From: DATDAW01 sp036524675
Lineage (GTDB): Bacteria; Verrucomicrobiota; Verrucomicrobiia; Chthoniobacterales; DASVRZ01
DNA: 64,000 nt
Direction of reading: 5' to 3'
Assembly: GCA_036524675.1 (NCBI GenBank)
Contig: DATDBU010000181.1
Coordinates: forward strand, 1 to 64,000
In this document: positions 53,101 to 60,489 of the stretch, in pieces
Position numbering within the stretch: the stretch's first letter is position 1
Layout: each line of letters begins with the position of its first letter
Notes under the pieces: generated by a model
Database searches by the model: none
What the model saw: only the letters and a program-made list of their open reading frames with translations
Told to the model about the DNA's origin: nothing
Position numbers and translations under genes: made by a program

Positions 53101-55191
53101 TCCGTCTCGCAAGCGGCGAGGGTGCCGCTCAAAAACCGCGCCGCCACGAGCAACCCGTTCCTCGCGTTTCTCGACGCACTCGGAGGATCGGCGGTTTGGA
53201 TTTTCAACCTCGGCGTCTCGAACGAAATCTACCTGCAACTCTTCGGTCTCAGCGGCCTCTTCCTGCTCGACGATCTGCCGACTCCGGAGGCCGCCGGAAA
53301 CGTGGACGACCCGCGGTTTTTCATCGGGGGAAATGTGCTCTTTAACGACAACCAAGTCGTGCTCGACGCGCTCGGGCCGGTGGTAACGTTAAGTGTCAGC
53401 TCCGTGTTTCTAGGCAGCCTCGACGACGTCTCGATGAACGCGAACCAGTGTGACTGCGATCTAGCGCTCGATTTCGTTTTTACCGACGCGCTGACGTTTG
53501 GGTGGTCGCAACGCATGGCGGACAACCGCTTCAAGGAAGGAGTCCTCAACGCGCTGTTCTCGGGCATTTCGCTGGCGCTCATGAATACCACTACCGATAA
53601 CCAGGGCACGCACTGCTTCTTCCCGGTCGGAACGGAGTCGGTTTCTTACATCGCAGGCAACCGTAGCCTCGTGCAGCTGAACTCCGACGACCGCTGTCCG
53701 CGTAATGATCTCAACGAGGGTTTCACTGACGACGAACTGGACTTCGAAATCGCCCAGACTCTCCCCGCTGCCGACCGCCTGCGATTGGTCGCGCTCGATC
53801 GCACAACGTCGCTGGCTGCGGCGAAAACGCGCAACCTCCAACGCGAGCTGCGCATCGTGCAGGCGCTGCACCCCGACGACACCGATCGCATTACACAAGC
53901 GGAGCGCCGTGTCGAGTTGCAGCAGACTTTCGCGATTCAGGCGACCGCCGAAATCCAACGCGGAGAAGTCTCGGCGCCGCTTCGAAATCCCGCGGCGCTT
54001 GTTCTCTACGGGCGGATTGCGGGTCGCGACCACCTTGGAAAACCGGGCCTCATTGTCAGCGCGACCGGCAACGAAGGCCGCGCGGTCGCCTTCACCTGCA
54101 CCGACGAAAATGGCAATTTCCGGCTCGATGTGCCCGCAAGCCAAATCAGCAACGGATCCCGGCCGGTCGTCACGCTGCTCGTCAGCGATTCACAGCAGGC
54201 AATCCTGTATCGCGGCACCGAAGTCTTTCCAGTGGAGGGCAACAAAGTCATCTACCGCGAGATCGTTCTTGGAGACGAACCCGGCAAGCCGACGCCCCAA
54301 CCGCCTCCGCCGGTGCCGGAACAAATGATCGTGCCCGAGGTGGTCGGATTTAACCGTTCCTCCGCGATCGCGCTGCTGAAACGCACCGGGCTCCTCGCGG
54401 AGGAACAATCCATGCAGGTCGAGGCTGACAAAGTGGGTCTTGTCGTGGAACAGGATCCTAAAGCCGGAACATCGGCGGAAGCCGGCTCGGTGGTCACGAT
54501 CACCGTCGGCATCGCCTCCGAAAGCGTCGCCGTTCCTGATGTGGTGGGCATCGCCTTCGCCGAGGCGACAGCATCCCTCAAACGCGCCCAGCTTCGCCTC
54601 GGCGCCGTCGAGCCGCCCAATCCCGGCAACGACGGCGTCGTTCTCGACCAGTCACCGAAGGCGGGCACGCAAGTGGCACGCAGTTCATTCGTGGACCTGA
54701 AAGTGCGGCCGCCCGTAACCGAGCCGCCAACTGTCGAAGTCCCTGACCTCGCTCGCCTGACTCTCGATGAGGCCAGCGAGAAACTTGAAGCGCAAAAGTT
54801 GAAGCTCGGCTCGGTCACAGCCAAGCCAACGACCGACAATCAGATCGGCCTTGTCCTCAGCCAAAATCCGAAAGCAGGGGAAAAGGTGGCACCCGGGAGT
54901 CAGGTCGATATCGTGATCGGCGAAAAAGAGGCCGGAAGTGCGGGTCCGACACGAACGGCCGCCGAAGCGATCAAACGCGCCGCCCGTGAACCGGATTTCG
55001 AGAAGGTCGGAGCCACCGAAGCGAAGCTGTTGCGAATCGCTGAGGACCAGAACCTGCAAAGCGAGGACGACCTGCGAAAAATCGCCGAAACCGACGAAGA
55101 CGCCGAAGTGCGGGACCGCTTCAAACTGCGCAACATCGACCAGTCCCGCGCCCTCAAAGAAATCCTGCTCCGCGTGATCAAGCGTCGTTAA
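50104..55191 (+). CDS. Giant beta-helix / carboxypeptidase-like / PASTA protein of the eCIS
   Basis: This 1695-aa protein begins with a DUF6519-like domain (DISRQLFQPEKRYIGTFMQQ, ~residues 1-480) known from eCIS clusters. Residues ~496-980 are a right-handed beta-helix (FTSIQDAVEALPPAGGEICV and repeated VEIRRNLIRGGNNNGI-type coils). A carboxypeptidase-regulatory-like beta-sandwich follows at ~1296-1390. Three PASTA domains (~1408-1470, ~1475-1536, ~1540-1609; each opens VPEVVGF/VPDVVGI/VPDLARL and holds DPKAG/SPKAG/NPKAG) come next, and then a charged helical tail. PASTA units normally bind peptidoglycan. A GAGGAA ribosome site precedes ATG 50104. Likely an outer particle fibre or anchoring protein; function inferred only. 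Confidence 0.82.
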   Translation: MATPDISRQLFQPEKRYIGTFMQQGRVVTDEDLNAHRRLDAEDERLTFRDIICSKGSPNHGFRIGAPTPVDVGLDRSAYDFTIADGSFYIGGLRFEALPGQPETYLTQRDWLQIDIDPAALPFIPSVADLTDPNGGTFDRFDLVYLRGWEQCVSAVEDRELLEYALGGPDTSVFQRRQRRIEVLPGVADDCATAFEELIDHLTDPLPGDTSGVPHPFDDESCELLSKARLTVGFTGGPPSDDLCQPPVLGGYLGAENQAIRVQLTATDRFIWGYDNAAPLYRVQVVEEEGLDVIRFLTLPRDEFAQPIAGQAVEILPWGALLPNLEKTAEWQGHLTTVATGFDPDTGRITIETPIPAAWLAWLNDPAHAGFLNDRDEPAAQRYFYLRLWTGGSGDAAQPDHTFVPGTAVPLAGTGLEVTFSDFGLPGSYWVIAARPNTPDEVVPWILTDEVPPFGPRQFIASLALIRWSVDPVDNSVVGSVVECRARFRPLCQLKGCCTIIVGDGSASHGEFTSIQDAVEALPPAGGEICVLRGRYERHVRIVNRSNIRIRGCGRDTLLVAQDGTPVIEILDSQRIEITALAIEAPAAPAIRCHTVSLDATVEHIVLTSLHILSRDRNSVAVLRGRFVTFACNDVRVLALTAPLPGQGTLGRESAVFLHGQDLLIERNSILGEGEQAAQRSYGGLHIGGGSERVEIRRNLIRGGNNNGITLGHTILRRVQNPNPADDFTIDVNSPGGFHIFIDEHGCVVIDPFPPFEPPDGEDVVLEAGPALREVRIVDNRIEEMGRSGITVDRFFDMETSPDFITVEDLLIEENRITGCMRLEVGTIPFPLRDVVGFGGVALADVEYLVMRENLIANNGRSSLDPVCGVFVLHGAGIAIDGNRILHNSLPAADDDQRPRAGRRGGIVLAFARARAVEQLSVELFGGDFTGLRQDGVPAARVHDNVVVAFQGRALEILALGPVSVESNQFTAKGSAFIRQVPLPGTTVPGTTTTTNTFGSVSQAARVPLKNRAATSNPFLAFLDALGGSAVWIFNLGVSNEIYLQLFGLSGLFLLDDLPTPEAAGNVDDPRFFIGGNVLFNDNQVVLDALGPVVTLSVSSVFLGSLDDVSMNANQCDCDLALDFVFTDALTFGWSQRMADNRFKEGVLNALFSGISLALMNTTTDNQGTHCFFPVGTESVSYIAGNRSLVQLNSDDRCPRNDLNEGFTDDELDFEIAQTLPAADRLRLVALDRTTSLAAAKTRNLQRELRIVQALHPDDTDRITQAERRVELQQTFAIQATAEIQRGEVSAPLRNPAALVLYGRIAGRDHLGKPGLIVSATGNEGRAVAFTCTDENGNFRLDVPASQISNGSRPVVTLLVSDSQQAILYRGTEVFPVEGNKVIYREIVLGDEPGKPTPQPPPPVPEQMIVPEVVGFNRSSAIALLKRTGLLAEEQSMQVEADKVGLVVEQDPKAGTSAEAGSVVTITVGIASESVAVPDVVGIAFAEATASLKRAQLRLGAVEPPNPGNDGVVLDQSPKAGTQVARSSFVDLKVRPPVTEPPTVEVPDLARLTLDEASEKLEAQKLKLGSVTAKPTTDNQIGLVLSQNPKAGEKVAPGSQVDIVIGEKEAGSAGPTRTAAEAIKRAAREPDFEKVGATEAKLLRIAEDQNLQSEDDLRKIAETDEDAEVRDRFKLRNIDQSRALKEILLRVIKRR

Positions 55192-55271
55192 AGCGCTCCT
55201 AGAATGGGCCGAAACGGCACGGCTCACTGATTGACAGTACGCGCATTTGGAAGCCGGATCGGTAACATCAA

Positions 55272-56960
55272 ATGAACCTTTCATTGTCACGACGACGTCG
55301 TCTGGGCGAAGCCGCACCCCGTCTGCACCATCGAAAAGTGCTGCCGCATGGGCTGCGCGCCGCCCCGTCGCTCACAGTAGCCACCTTGCATCCAGTCGTG
55401 CAGGCCAGGCTGAAAATCGGCGAGCCAAATGACCGATACGAGCAGGAGGCGGATCGGGTGGCTGATCACGTCATGCGGGTCGCCGATAGCGAGGTCGTGG
55501 GAGTGGCACCCCCACAATTACCGATGGAGAACGCGGCTCTTTCGATTCAACGGATGTGCTCTGAATGTGCAGCAGAACAGGAGAGATTGCAGCGCAAGTT
55601 AATTCCCGATGCTACTAACCCTTTGCAGATCTCCCCCTTAAAGAAGCCTATCACTGCACAGTTCTCTTGCTATAACCCAACCGCCAAAATCCAGCATCTT
55701 TGTCCTGACTGTGAACAGCAGGTACAGAGGCAACCAGTAGAAGAGGAAGAGGAGGAGGAGATGGTTCATAGGAAGACAATCTCCCCTTCCTCTCCCGCTG
55801 GACAACAAGGGCAAGAGACAACACAAAGCCCCATCCCATCGATCGTCCACGAAGTCCTTCATTTCCCTGGCGAGCCTCTGGACTCTAATACTCGCACTTT
55901 CATGGAGTCTCGCTTTGGCCATGGCTTCAGCCAAGTGCGCGTGCATACGGATGCGAAAGCGGTAGAGTCGGCGCGCGACGTGAATGCCCATGCCTACACC
56001 GTGGGACACAACGTCGTGTTTGGCGGGGGCCGGTTCGAGCCAGAGACATATGTAGGAAAACATCTCATCGCCCATGAGCTAACACATGTTATTCAACAAA
56101 GTAGCGCCGGCAACCAGGTTCAGTGTGAAGATGCTGCCGGGGGGTGTGCCGATGGGCTAACACCCATAGATACTGGAATGCTAGCAGAAGCACGGGTGGC
56201 GCAACACGAGGAGGTCAAGATGAATTGGCTGCCTCATCCTGAAATACCGCGAGCTGATAAAGGTAAAGATCGCAAGTATGTTGGGACTCTTTGCCCTCGA
56301 GAGGATGAGAATCGAACTTACGGCACACCTGATCTATATCACTACGAAAAGCCTTATTTTTTCATGGCCGAGATCAAACCCAGCAATCAATCGAATGAGG
56401 CAGAGGAAGACTATCAGCATTATGCCCGACGTATTAATGAGATGGTGAACCGCTTCCGGCCCAGAGGGATTTGCCCGGAGGAACCGGTGACAGCGAGGGA
56501 CAAAGTGTTTAATTCAACTTTCCTTAAAAGCGATTTGGGCAATGACTATGATATATCACCATTCCCGGCTCCAGCCAGACTGGTCCCTGATCGCGACGTT
56601 AATGTGGGAAACTTCCCTGATGCTTCGTCTAACAAACAGTTGTTTTTTCGCAATCTCACTAATGGCGGGGTGATTTATTGGTGTGAGAAGCGAGAACCTT
56701 CCGGCGGAGAACCAGCACCAGCGACTGGGACTTCCCCAACAAAAGAAGGGTGTCCTAATCCGCTACCTCCACACATCAAAGTCAAAGAGATAAATGAAGA
56801 CAGCCATTTTTGCTTTTACGTACTGGAAAGCAAAATAAGCATGGATGATTTTAATGCTGACGTCACGCTCAAACAGTTAGCCACAGATAAGGGTTGTATC
56901 CCATCCGGAATAGGGGAGAATGGAGAATTTCCTATGATTAGATGTAACAAAGAGCGATGA
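55272..56960 (+). CDS. eCIS core-domain (DUF4157) effector 1 with nuclease-like C-terminus
   Basis: This 562-aa protein has the eCIS leader (GLRAAPSLTVATLHPVVQA, then PNDRYEQEADRVADHVM), Cys pairs MCSEC and LCPDC, a run of acidic residues, and the DUF4157 block at ~190-276 with IAHELTHVIQQ (His267 on). The remaining ~285 residues are unlike the other effectors. They contain TPD (Pro353-Asp354), MAEIKP (Glu367-x-Lys369) and then DYQHYARRINEM, the order seen in PD-(D/E)xK restriction-fold toxins. Sequence from ~55600 to 56950 is visibly more AT-rich than neighbouring genes, suggesting a transferred cargo domain. No immunity gene is obvious next to it. Confidence 0.82.
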   Translation: MNLSLSRRRRLGEAAPRLHHRKVLPHGLRAAPSLTVATLHPVVQARLKIGEPNDRYEQEADRVADHVMRVADSEVVGVAPPQLPMENAALSIQRMCSECAAEQERLQRKLIPDATNPLQISPLKKPITAQFSCYNPTAKIQHLCPDCEQQVQRQPVEEEEEEEMVHRKTISPSSPAGQQGQETTQSPIPSIVHEVLHFPGEPLDSNTRTFMESRFGHGFSQVRVHTDAKAVESARDVNAHAYTVGHNVVFGGGRFEPETYVGKHLIAHELTHVIQQSSAGNQVQCEDAAGGCADGLTPIDTGMLAEARVAQHEEVKMNWLPHPEIPRADKGKDRKYVGTLCPREDENRTYGTPDLYHYEKPYFFMAEIKPSNQSNEAEEDYQHYARRINEMVNRFRPRGICPEEPVTARDKVFNSTFLKSDLGNDYDISPFPAPARLVPDRDVNVGNFPDASSNKQLFFRNLTNGGVIYWCEKREPSGGEPAPATGTSPTKEGCPNPLPPHIKVKEINEDSHFCFYVLESKISMDDFNADVTLKQLATDKGCIPSGIGENGEFPMIRCNKER

Positions 56961-57049
56961 TGGCACGGAACAAGGTGTTCAAACTGCGCAACATTGACCA
57001 AGCCCGTGCCCTCAAGGAAATCCTGCTGCGCGTGATCAAGCACGGCTAG
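56957..57049 (+). pseudogene. Duplicated 3' tail of the giant PASTA gene
   Basis: A 30-codon ORF overlapping the effector 1 stop (ATGA) encodes VFKLRNIDQARALKEILLRV-type sequence, almost the same as the last 24 residues of the 1695-aa protein (RFKLRNIDQSRALKEILLRV, 55117-55191). DNA matches closely too. It is best read as a scar of a duplication that copied the giant gene's end plus the following effector, though a coupled small peptide cannot be excluded. Confidence 0.7.
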
Positions 57050-57135
57050 GTCCAGGAGGGCTGTCGGCATGGCTTGTTTTAACAGGCTGCCACGGAGCAG
57101 CGAGCAGAGTCGTTGAGTGGAACATGCCGGAGTCA

Positions 57136-57285
57136 ATGAAGCTCGGGTTGAGTCAACATTGCGGCCCGCGCGAAGCCGCGCTGCGTTTGCATCGCCGGAA
57201 GGTGAAATCGCGTCGGCCCCGCGCCGAACCTGGTCGGTCAATGCATCTGAAAGCGAAATTGGAACGGGACACCTTTCGAGTTTAG
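57136..57285 (+). pseudogene. Truncated eCIS effector leader remnant
   Basis: A 49-codon ORF starts MKLGLSQHCGPREAALRLHR and then RKVKSRRPRAEPGRSMHLKA, resembling the first ~45 residues of effectors 1 and 2 (MKLAFTQRRGKREAAPRWRH). It ends before the DUF4157 block. The bases just before its ATG (GGAGTCA) resemble those before effector 2 (TGAATCA). Likely the start of a lost effector copy. Confidence 0.65.
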
Positions 57286-57342
57286 TCCCATAGGACTATA
57301 TTTAGCTCGCTCGCGACTTCACTTTCGCGCAGGCCTGAATCA

Positions 57343-59310
57343 ATGAAGCTTGCCTTTACACAGCGTCGCGGCAAGCGGGAAGCCGCACCGCGCTGGCGAC
57401 ACCGAAAGGTGGAGGCGCCCGGGCTGCGCGCTGCCCCGTCGCTGACGGTCGCCACGTTGCATCCAGTCGTGCAGGCCAAGCTGAAAATCAGTGCGCCTAA
57501 TGACCCATACGAACAGGAGGCCAATCGCATTGCGGACATGGTGATGCGCTCGGATGGCGCGTCTCGCATTGCCCCATCGGCACCCCCGCCTGTCGTTCAA
57601 CGGAAATGCGCCGCCTGCTCTAACGGCCATGGGCTTTGCCCCAAATGCGCCGAAGAGGAGCGCCTCCGAACCAAACTCTCCGCGGGCACAAACAATAAGT
57701 CGTTGCGACAGGCGGCGAATCCGACTTCCAATCAGGTCAAGGAAACGCCGGCGCCCTCGAGTGTAGACGCAGCACTGTCAATTACTGGAAGACCTCTGGA
57801 CGCGACGCTGCGGCAGGATCTGGAACAGCGTTTCGGATATGACTTCTCGGGGGTGCGCGTGCACTCGGGCGCGGCGGCTGCGCGATCGGCGCAGGCCGTG
57901 AACGCCCGTGCCTATACGGTGGGTCAAGACATAGTGTTCGGTGCAGGCCGGTTCGCACCAGCGACACCCGATGGGCGACAATTGTTAGCACACGAACTGA
58001 CGCACGTCATTCAGCAGTCCAACGGCAGAAAGAAGCTGCAACGCAAAATCGATTTTGAGTTCGATCTCAACTGGGGCATCGAAGGGGCGTCGCCGCCAAC
58101 CGGAAGCCGTGCTGCGGTCGATGCCATTGCCGATGAGACCGTCCTAACCTCTCACGAACGACGAGGGCCTGCACCCGCCAGAGACCTGAAGGACGGATTC
58201 CAAGTCGTGATGGATGGCAACCGGATGGAGATCAATACGGCGCGGTTCGGAATTCGCCACGGTGGCCGTATGGAACTCACCAACACGATGACTAATATCC
58301 TCACGTTCGTGGACGATCTGAAAACGAGATGCGAAGCGGCAAGCCCAGTTACCGTGCCCACTCCGGCAGACCCACAACGACCGGGCGTGCCGCTTGGCAA
58401 GCCCCGCTTTTTCGATGCGCCATTTTCGGTGCCGCCCGGCCAACCCATGTTCCCACTTGGCGTCGGCAAGTATTTTCGCTCGACCTGCAGTGTCTCTGCC
58501 GCTCCTCAATGCACCATGGACGTGCCGCTCGCCGGGGTGAATCCTCTCGTGCGGGCAATCAAGAGCAGCAAGGGCCAGAGACCAGGCAGAGCGCTCACCG
58601 GACCGGACGCCCGGCGCGCAGGTGTTCGCTCCGACGCACTCTTCCATGCCCAAAGCAAAGTGAATGCGAGCAGGCGCCGCCATATCAGGCTGGGAACGCC
58701 CCTGTCAAATGGGATGACAGTTACAAATACTAACTTCTCCGACAATCTAACCGGTTTTATGATTCTCCTGGTCTCCTATTTGCGGTCGAGCGTTGTCATT
58801 GATCCTCGAGACTTCGAGGTGTTCGCCAAGGCCTATCCGCCAATTGTCGTTCACACGCACTTCCGGGACCTGTTCCATCGCGCGCTGAACGCGGATGAAC
58901 GGATGGTATTCACCGAGCTCTTCGGCGATCCCGCAGCGCGCACGAACCTATACGCCATGGCGACGTCCTCGCCGGCCAGCGCGGGTTCCAAAGACCTGTT
59001 CCCGCCCAAGGCGCAGGCAAAGCAGATTGCCGAGTTCGGTCATAAGATCACCTGGGACGAGTTCGTGAACAGCACGCTGGCCGACACCCCGATTCTCAGC
59101 GCAGCGGGCGTCGAAGCGTTGCCGACTCCGCTTGCGACGGCAACCGCAGGCCCCCAGGAAGCCGGACCTGAAGGCGCGCGCGTTCCCGGCGCAAAGCTTG
59201 AGATGCGCCGCATCGGATTCAACTGGGTGCCATCGAGCGCGTGGCGCGGTTTGACGGACCGGCTGTTCACTCTAGCCCGCACATTGAACGGGGAGACTGG
59301 GCCGCTTTAA
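57343..59310 (+). CDS. eCIS core-domain (DUF4157) effector 2, unknown C-terminus
   Basis: This 655-aa protein shares the leader AAPSLTVATLHPVVQAKLK with effector 1, then PNDPYEQEANRIADMVM, zinc-like pairs RKCAAC and LCPKCAEEE, and the DUF4157 block ending AHELTHVIQQ (HELTH at 217-221). About 420 C-terminal residues follow (FEFDLNWGIEGASPPTG, FGIRHGGRMELTN, VVHTHFRDLFHRALNADERM, ITWDEFVNSTLAD) that I do not recognise. No signal peptide is present, fitting loading into the particle from the cytoplasm. GC content is high throughout, unlike effector 1. Confidence 0.82.
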   Translation: MKLAFTQRRGKREAAPRWRHRKVEAPGLRAAPSLTVATLHPVVQAKLKISAPNDPYEQEANRIADMVMRSDGASRIAPSAPPPVVQRKCAACSNGHGLCPKCAEEERLRTKLSAGTNNKSLRQAANPTSNQVKETPAPSSVDAALSITGRPLDATLRQDLEQRFGYDFSGVRVHSGAAAARSAQAVNARAYTVGQDIVFGAGRFAPATPDGRQLLAHELTHVIQQSNGRKKLQRKIDFEFDLNWGIEGASPPTGSRAAVDAIADETVLTSHERRGPAPARDLKDGFQVVMDGNRMEINTARFGIRHGGRMELTNTMTNILTFVDDLKTRCEAASPVTVPTPADPQRPGVPLGKPRFFDAPFSVPPGQPMFPLGVGKYFRSTCSVSAAPQCTMDVPLAGVNPLVRAIKSSKGQRPGRALTGPDARRAGVRSDALFHAQSKVNASRRRHIRLGTPLSNGMTVTNTNFSDNLTGFMILLVSYLRSSVVIDPRDFEVFAKAYPPIVVHTHFRDLFHRALNADERMVFTELFGDPAARTNLYAMATSSPASAGSKDLFPPKAQAKQIAEFGHKITWDEFVNSTLADTPILSAAGVEALPTPLATATAGPQEAGPEGARVPGAKLEMRRIGFNWVPSSAWRGLTDRLFTLARTLNGETGPL

Positions 59311-59330
59311 GATAACGTTTAAAGCGCAAC

Positions 59331-59355
59331 GCGGCGGTCGCAGACCGCCGCTACA
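59331..59355. repeat. REP-like palindromic element, copy 2
   Basis: GCGGCGGTC-GCA-GACCGCCGC is a perfect 9-bp inverted repeat with a 3-nt loop, followed by TACA, located 20 nt after the effector 2 stop. It shares CAGACCGCCGCTACA with copy 1 at 41397-41411. It may stabilise or end the upstream mRNA. Confidence 0.7.
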
Positions 59356-59438
59356 AATGAGCAGGAAAACGGCAACCTATTGCCTTAAGCAGCCCTCGCA
59401 TTGGAACTTCAACCAAGCGACTAACACACGCACAGAAT

Positions 59439-60437
59439 ATGTCCCTAGAAAACTATGGAATCCTGAAAGGCCGCCCCATTGCCCAACGGCTAGGGGCCGG
59501 AGTTTCACCCCACTATCAAGTGCATCTGGTCGATGACGATGACGACTACCGCATCGCGATCAATGTGAAGTCGAAAAAGTCACCTTCGGAACTTCTCTAC
59601 CTGATTGTCGAGAACTACACGCATCCCCTCGTCGATGAATTGAAGGATCTGCCGGCCGGTTTCACCCGAATCCAGAGTAAGCCGGGAGGCCTGGCGCTGG
59701 ACTATATTCGTGCCAATCTTTTCCGACCGCAGCTGATGGTGCCGCTGCCTTTTGAGGTTCCTGGACCTAACAACGATTTGAATGAGAAGATCGACTTTCA
59801 CGTCCAGCGGGCATTGGCCGAGGAAGATGCGATGATCTATGCCTTCGGCGAACGCTGGGGACCGGAGCCCATTACCCGGGATAAGTATTTCGGTTTTAAG
59901 CCCGGCAACGGCATTCACGATATTCACATGAATCAGGGCAACGTCCCGGAATTCAAGAAGGACGACGGCGCCTGGCAGGACGGCGGGCTGTTGATCCATC
60001 TGCCCTCCGAAGACCGCTGGGTGGCAGTGTTTTTGGCTTTTCAGTCCCAGTGCTGGCATACGGACGACGTCACGGGTCATTGCATCGGCGAACCCGAACA
60101 ACCCGCGGAAGACAAGAGCGTCATGATCATCGCCGCCACCGTAAACCCCGCCGGAGACGACCCCGGAAGGGAGCGGGTCCTGCTGTTGAATACTCTCGCA
60201 ACCGCCGTAAACCTCGACGGCTGGGCTCTGGCAGACAAAAACAAAGTGCGTCACCCGCTGGCTGGCGTCAGGCTGGGGCCTGGCTCCGTCGCGGAGCTAA
60301 CCCTGCCCGGCACCACGATCCAGTTGAGCAATCAGGGCGGAATCATAACGCTCTTAAACCGCCAGGGACTCAAAGTTCATGGCGTGCAGTACACCAAGGA
60401 GGACGTCTCCGAGCAGGGGCGGACGATTGTGTTTTAA
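59439..60437 (+). CDS. DUF2278 (YukJ-like) protein with lamin-tail domain
   Basis: This 332-aa protein has the DUF2278 pattern: NYGILKGRPIAQRLG, SPHYQVHLVDDDDDYRIAINV, LALDYIRANLF and the hallmark NGIHDIHMNQGN. The last ~110 residues form a lamin-tail-like Ig domain (ERVLLLNTLATAVNLDGWAL ... GGIITLLNRQGLKV), a combination seen in secreted or toxin-linked DUF2278 proteins. It has no eCIS leader and no signal peptide. Lying between two DUF4157 effectors, it may be a cargo, an accessory or an immunity protein; sequence alone does not decide. Confidence 0.78.
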   Translation: MSLENYGILKGRPIAQRLGAGVSPHYQVHLVDDDDDYRIAINVKSKKSPSELLYLIVENYTHPLVDELKDLPAGFTRIQSKPGGLALDYIRANLFRPQLMVPLPFEVPGPNNDLNEKIDFHVQRALAEEDAMIYAFGERWGPEPITRDKYFGFKPGNGIHDIHMNQGNVPEFKKDDGAWQDGGLLIHLPSEDRWVAVFLAFQSQCWHTDDVTGHCIGEPEQPAEDKSVMIIAATVNPAGDDPGRERVLLLNTLATAVNLDGWALADKNKVRHPLAGVRLGPGSVAELTLPGTTIQLSNQGGIITLLNRQGLKVHGVQYTKEDVSEQGRTIVF

Positions 60438-60489
60438 ATGGCGGATTTGACTGCCGCCGTCCGCGGTTCGGAACCATTCAACTTCCGTC

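Noticed and set aside
52093..53355. 420-codon open frame on the minus strand
   Set aside because: Antisense to the beta-helix part of the 1695-aa protein; no domain seen.
30475..55191. Ordinary prophage or type VI secretion system
   Set aside because: No capsid, terminase, portal, integrase, lysis or TssJLM membrane-complex genes; presence of Pvc16-like cap, AAA+ ATPase and DUF4157 proteins points to eCIS.
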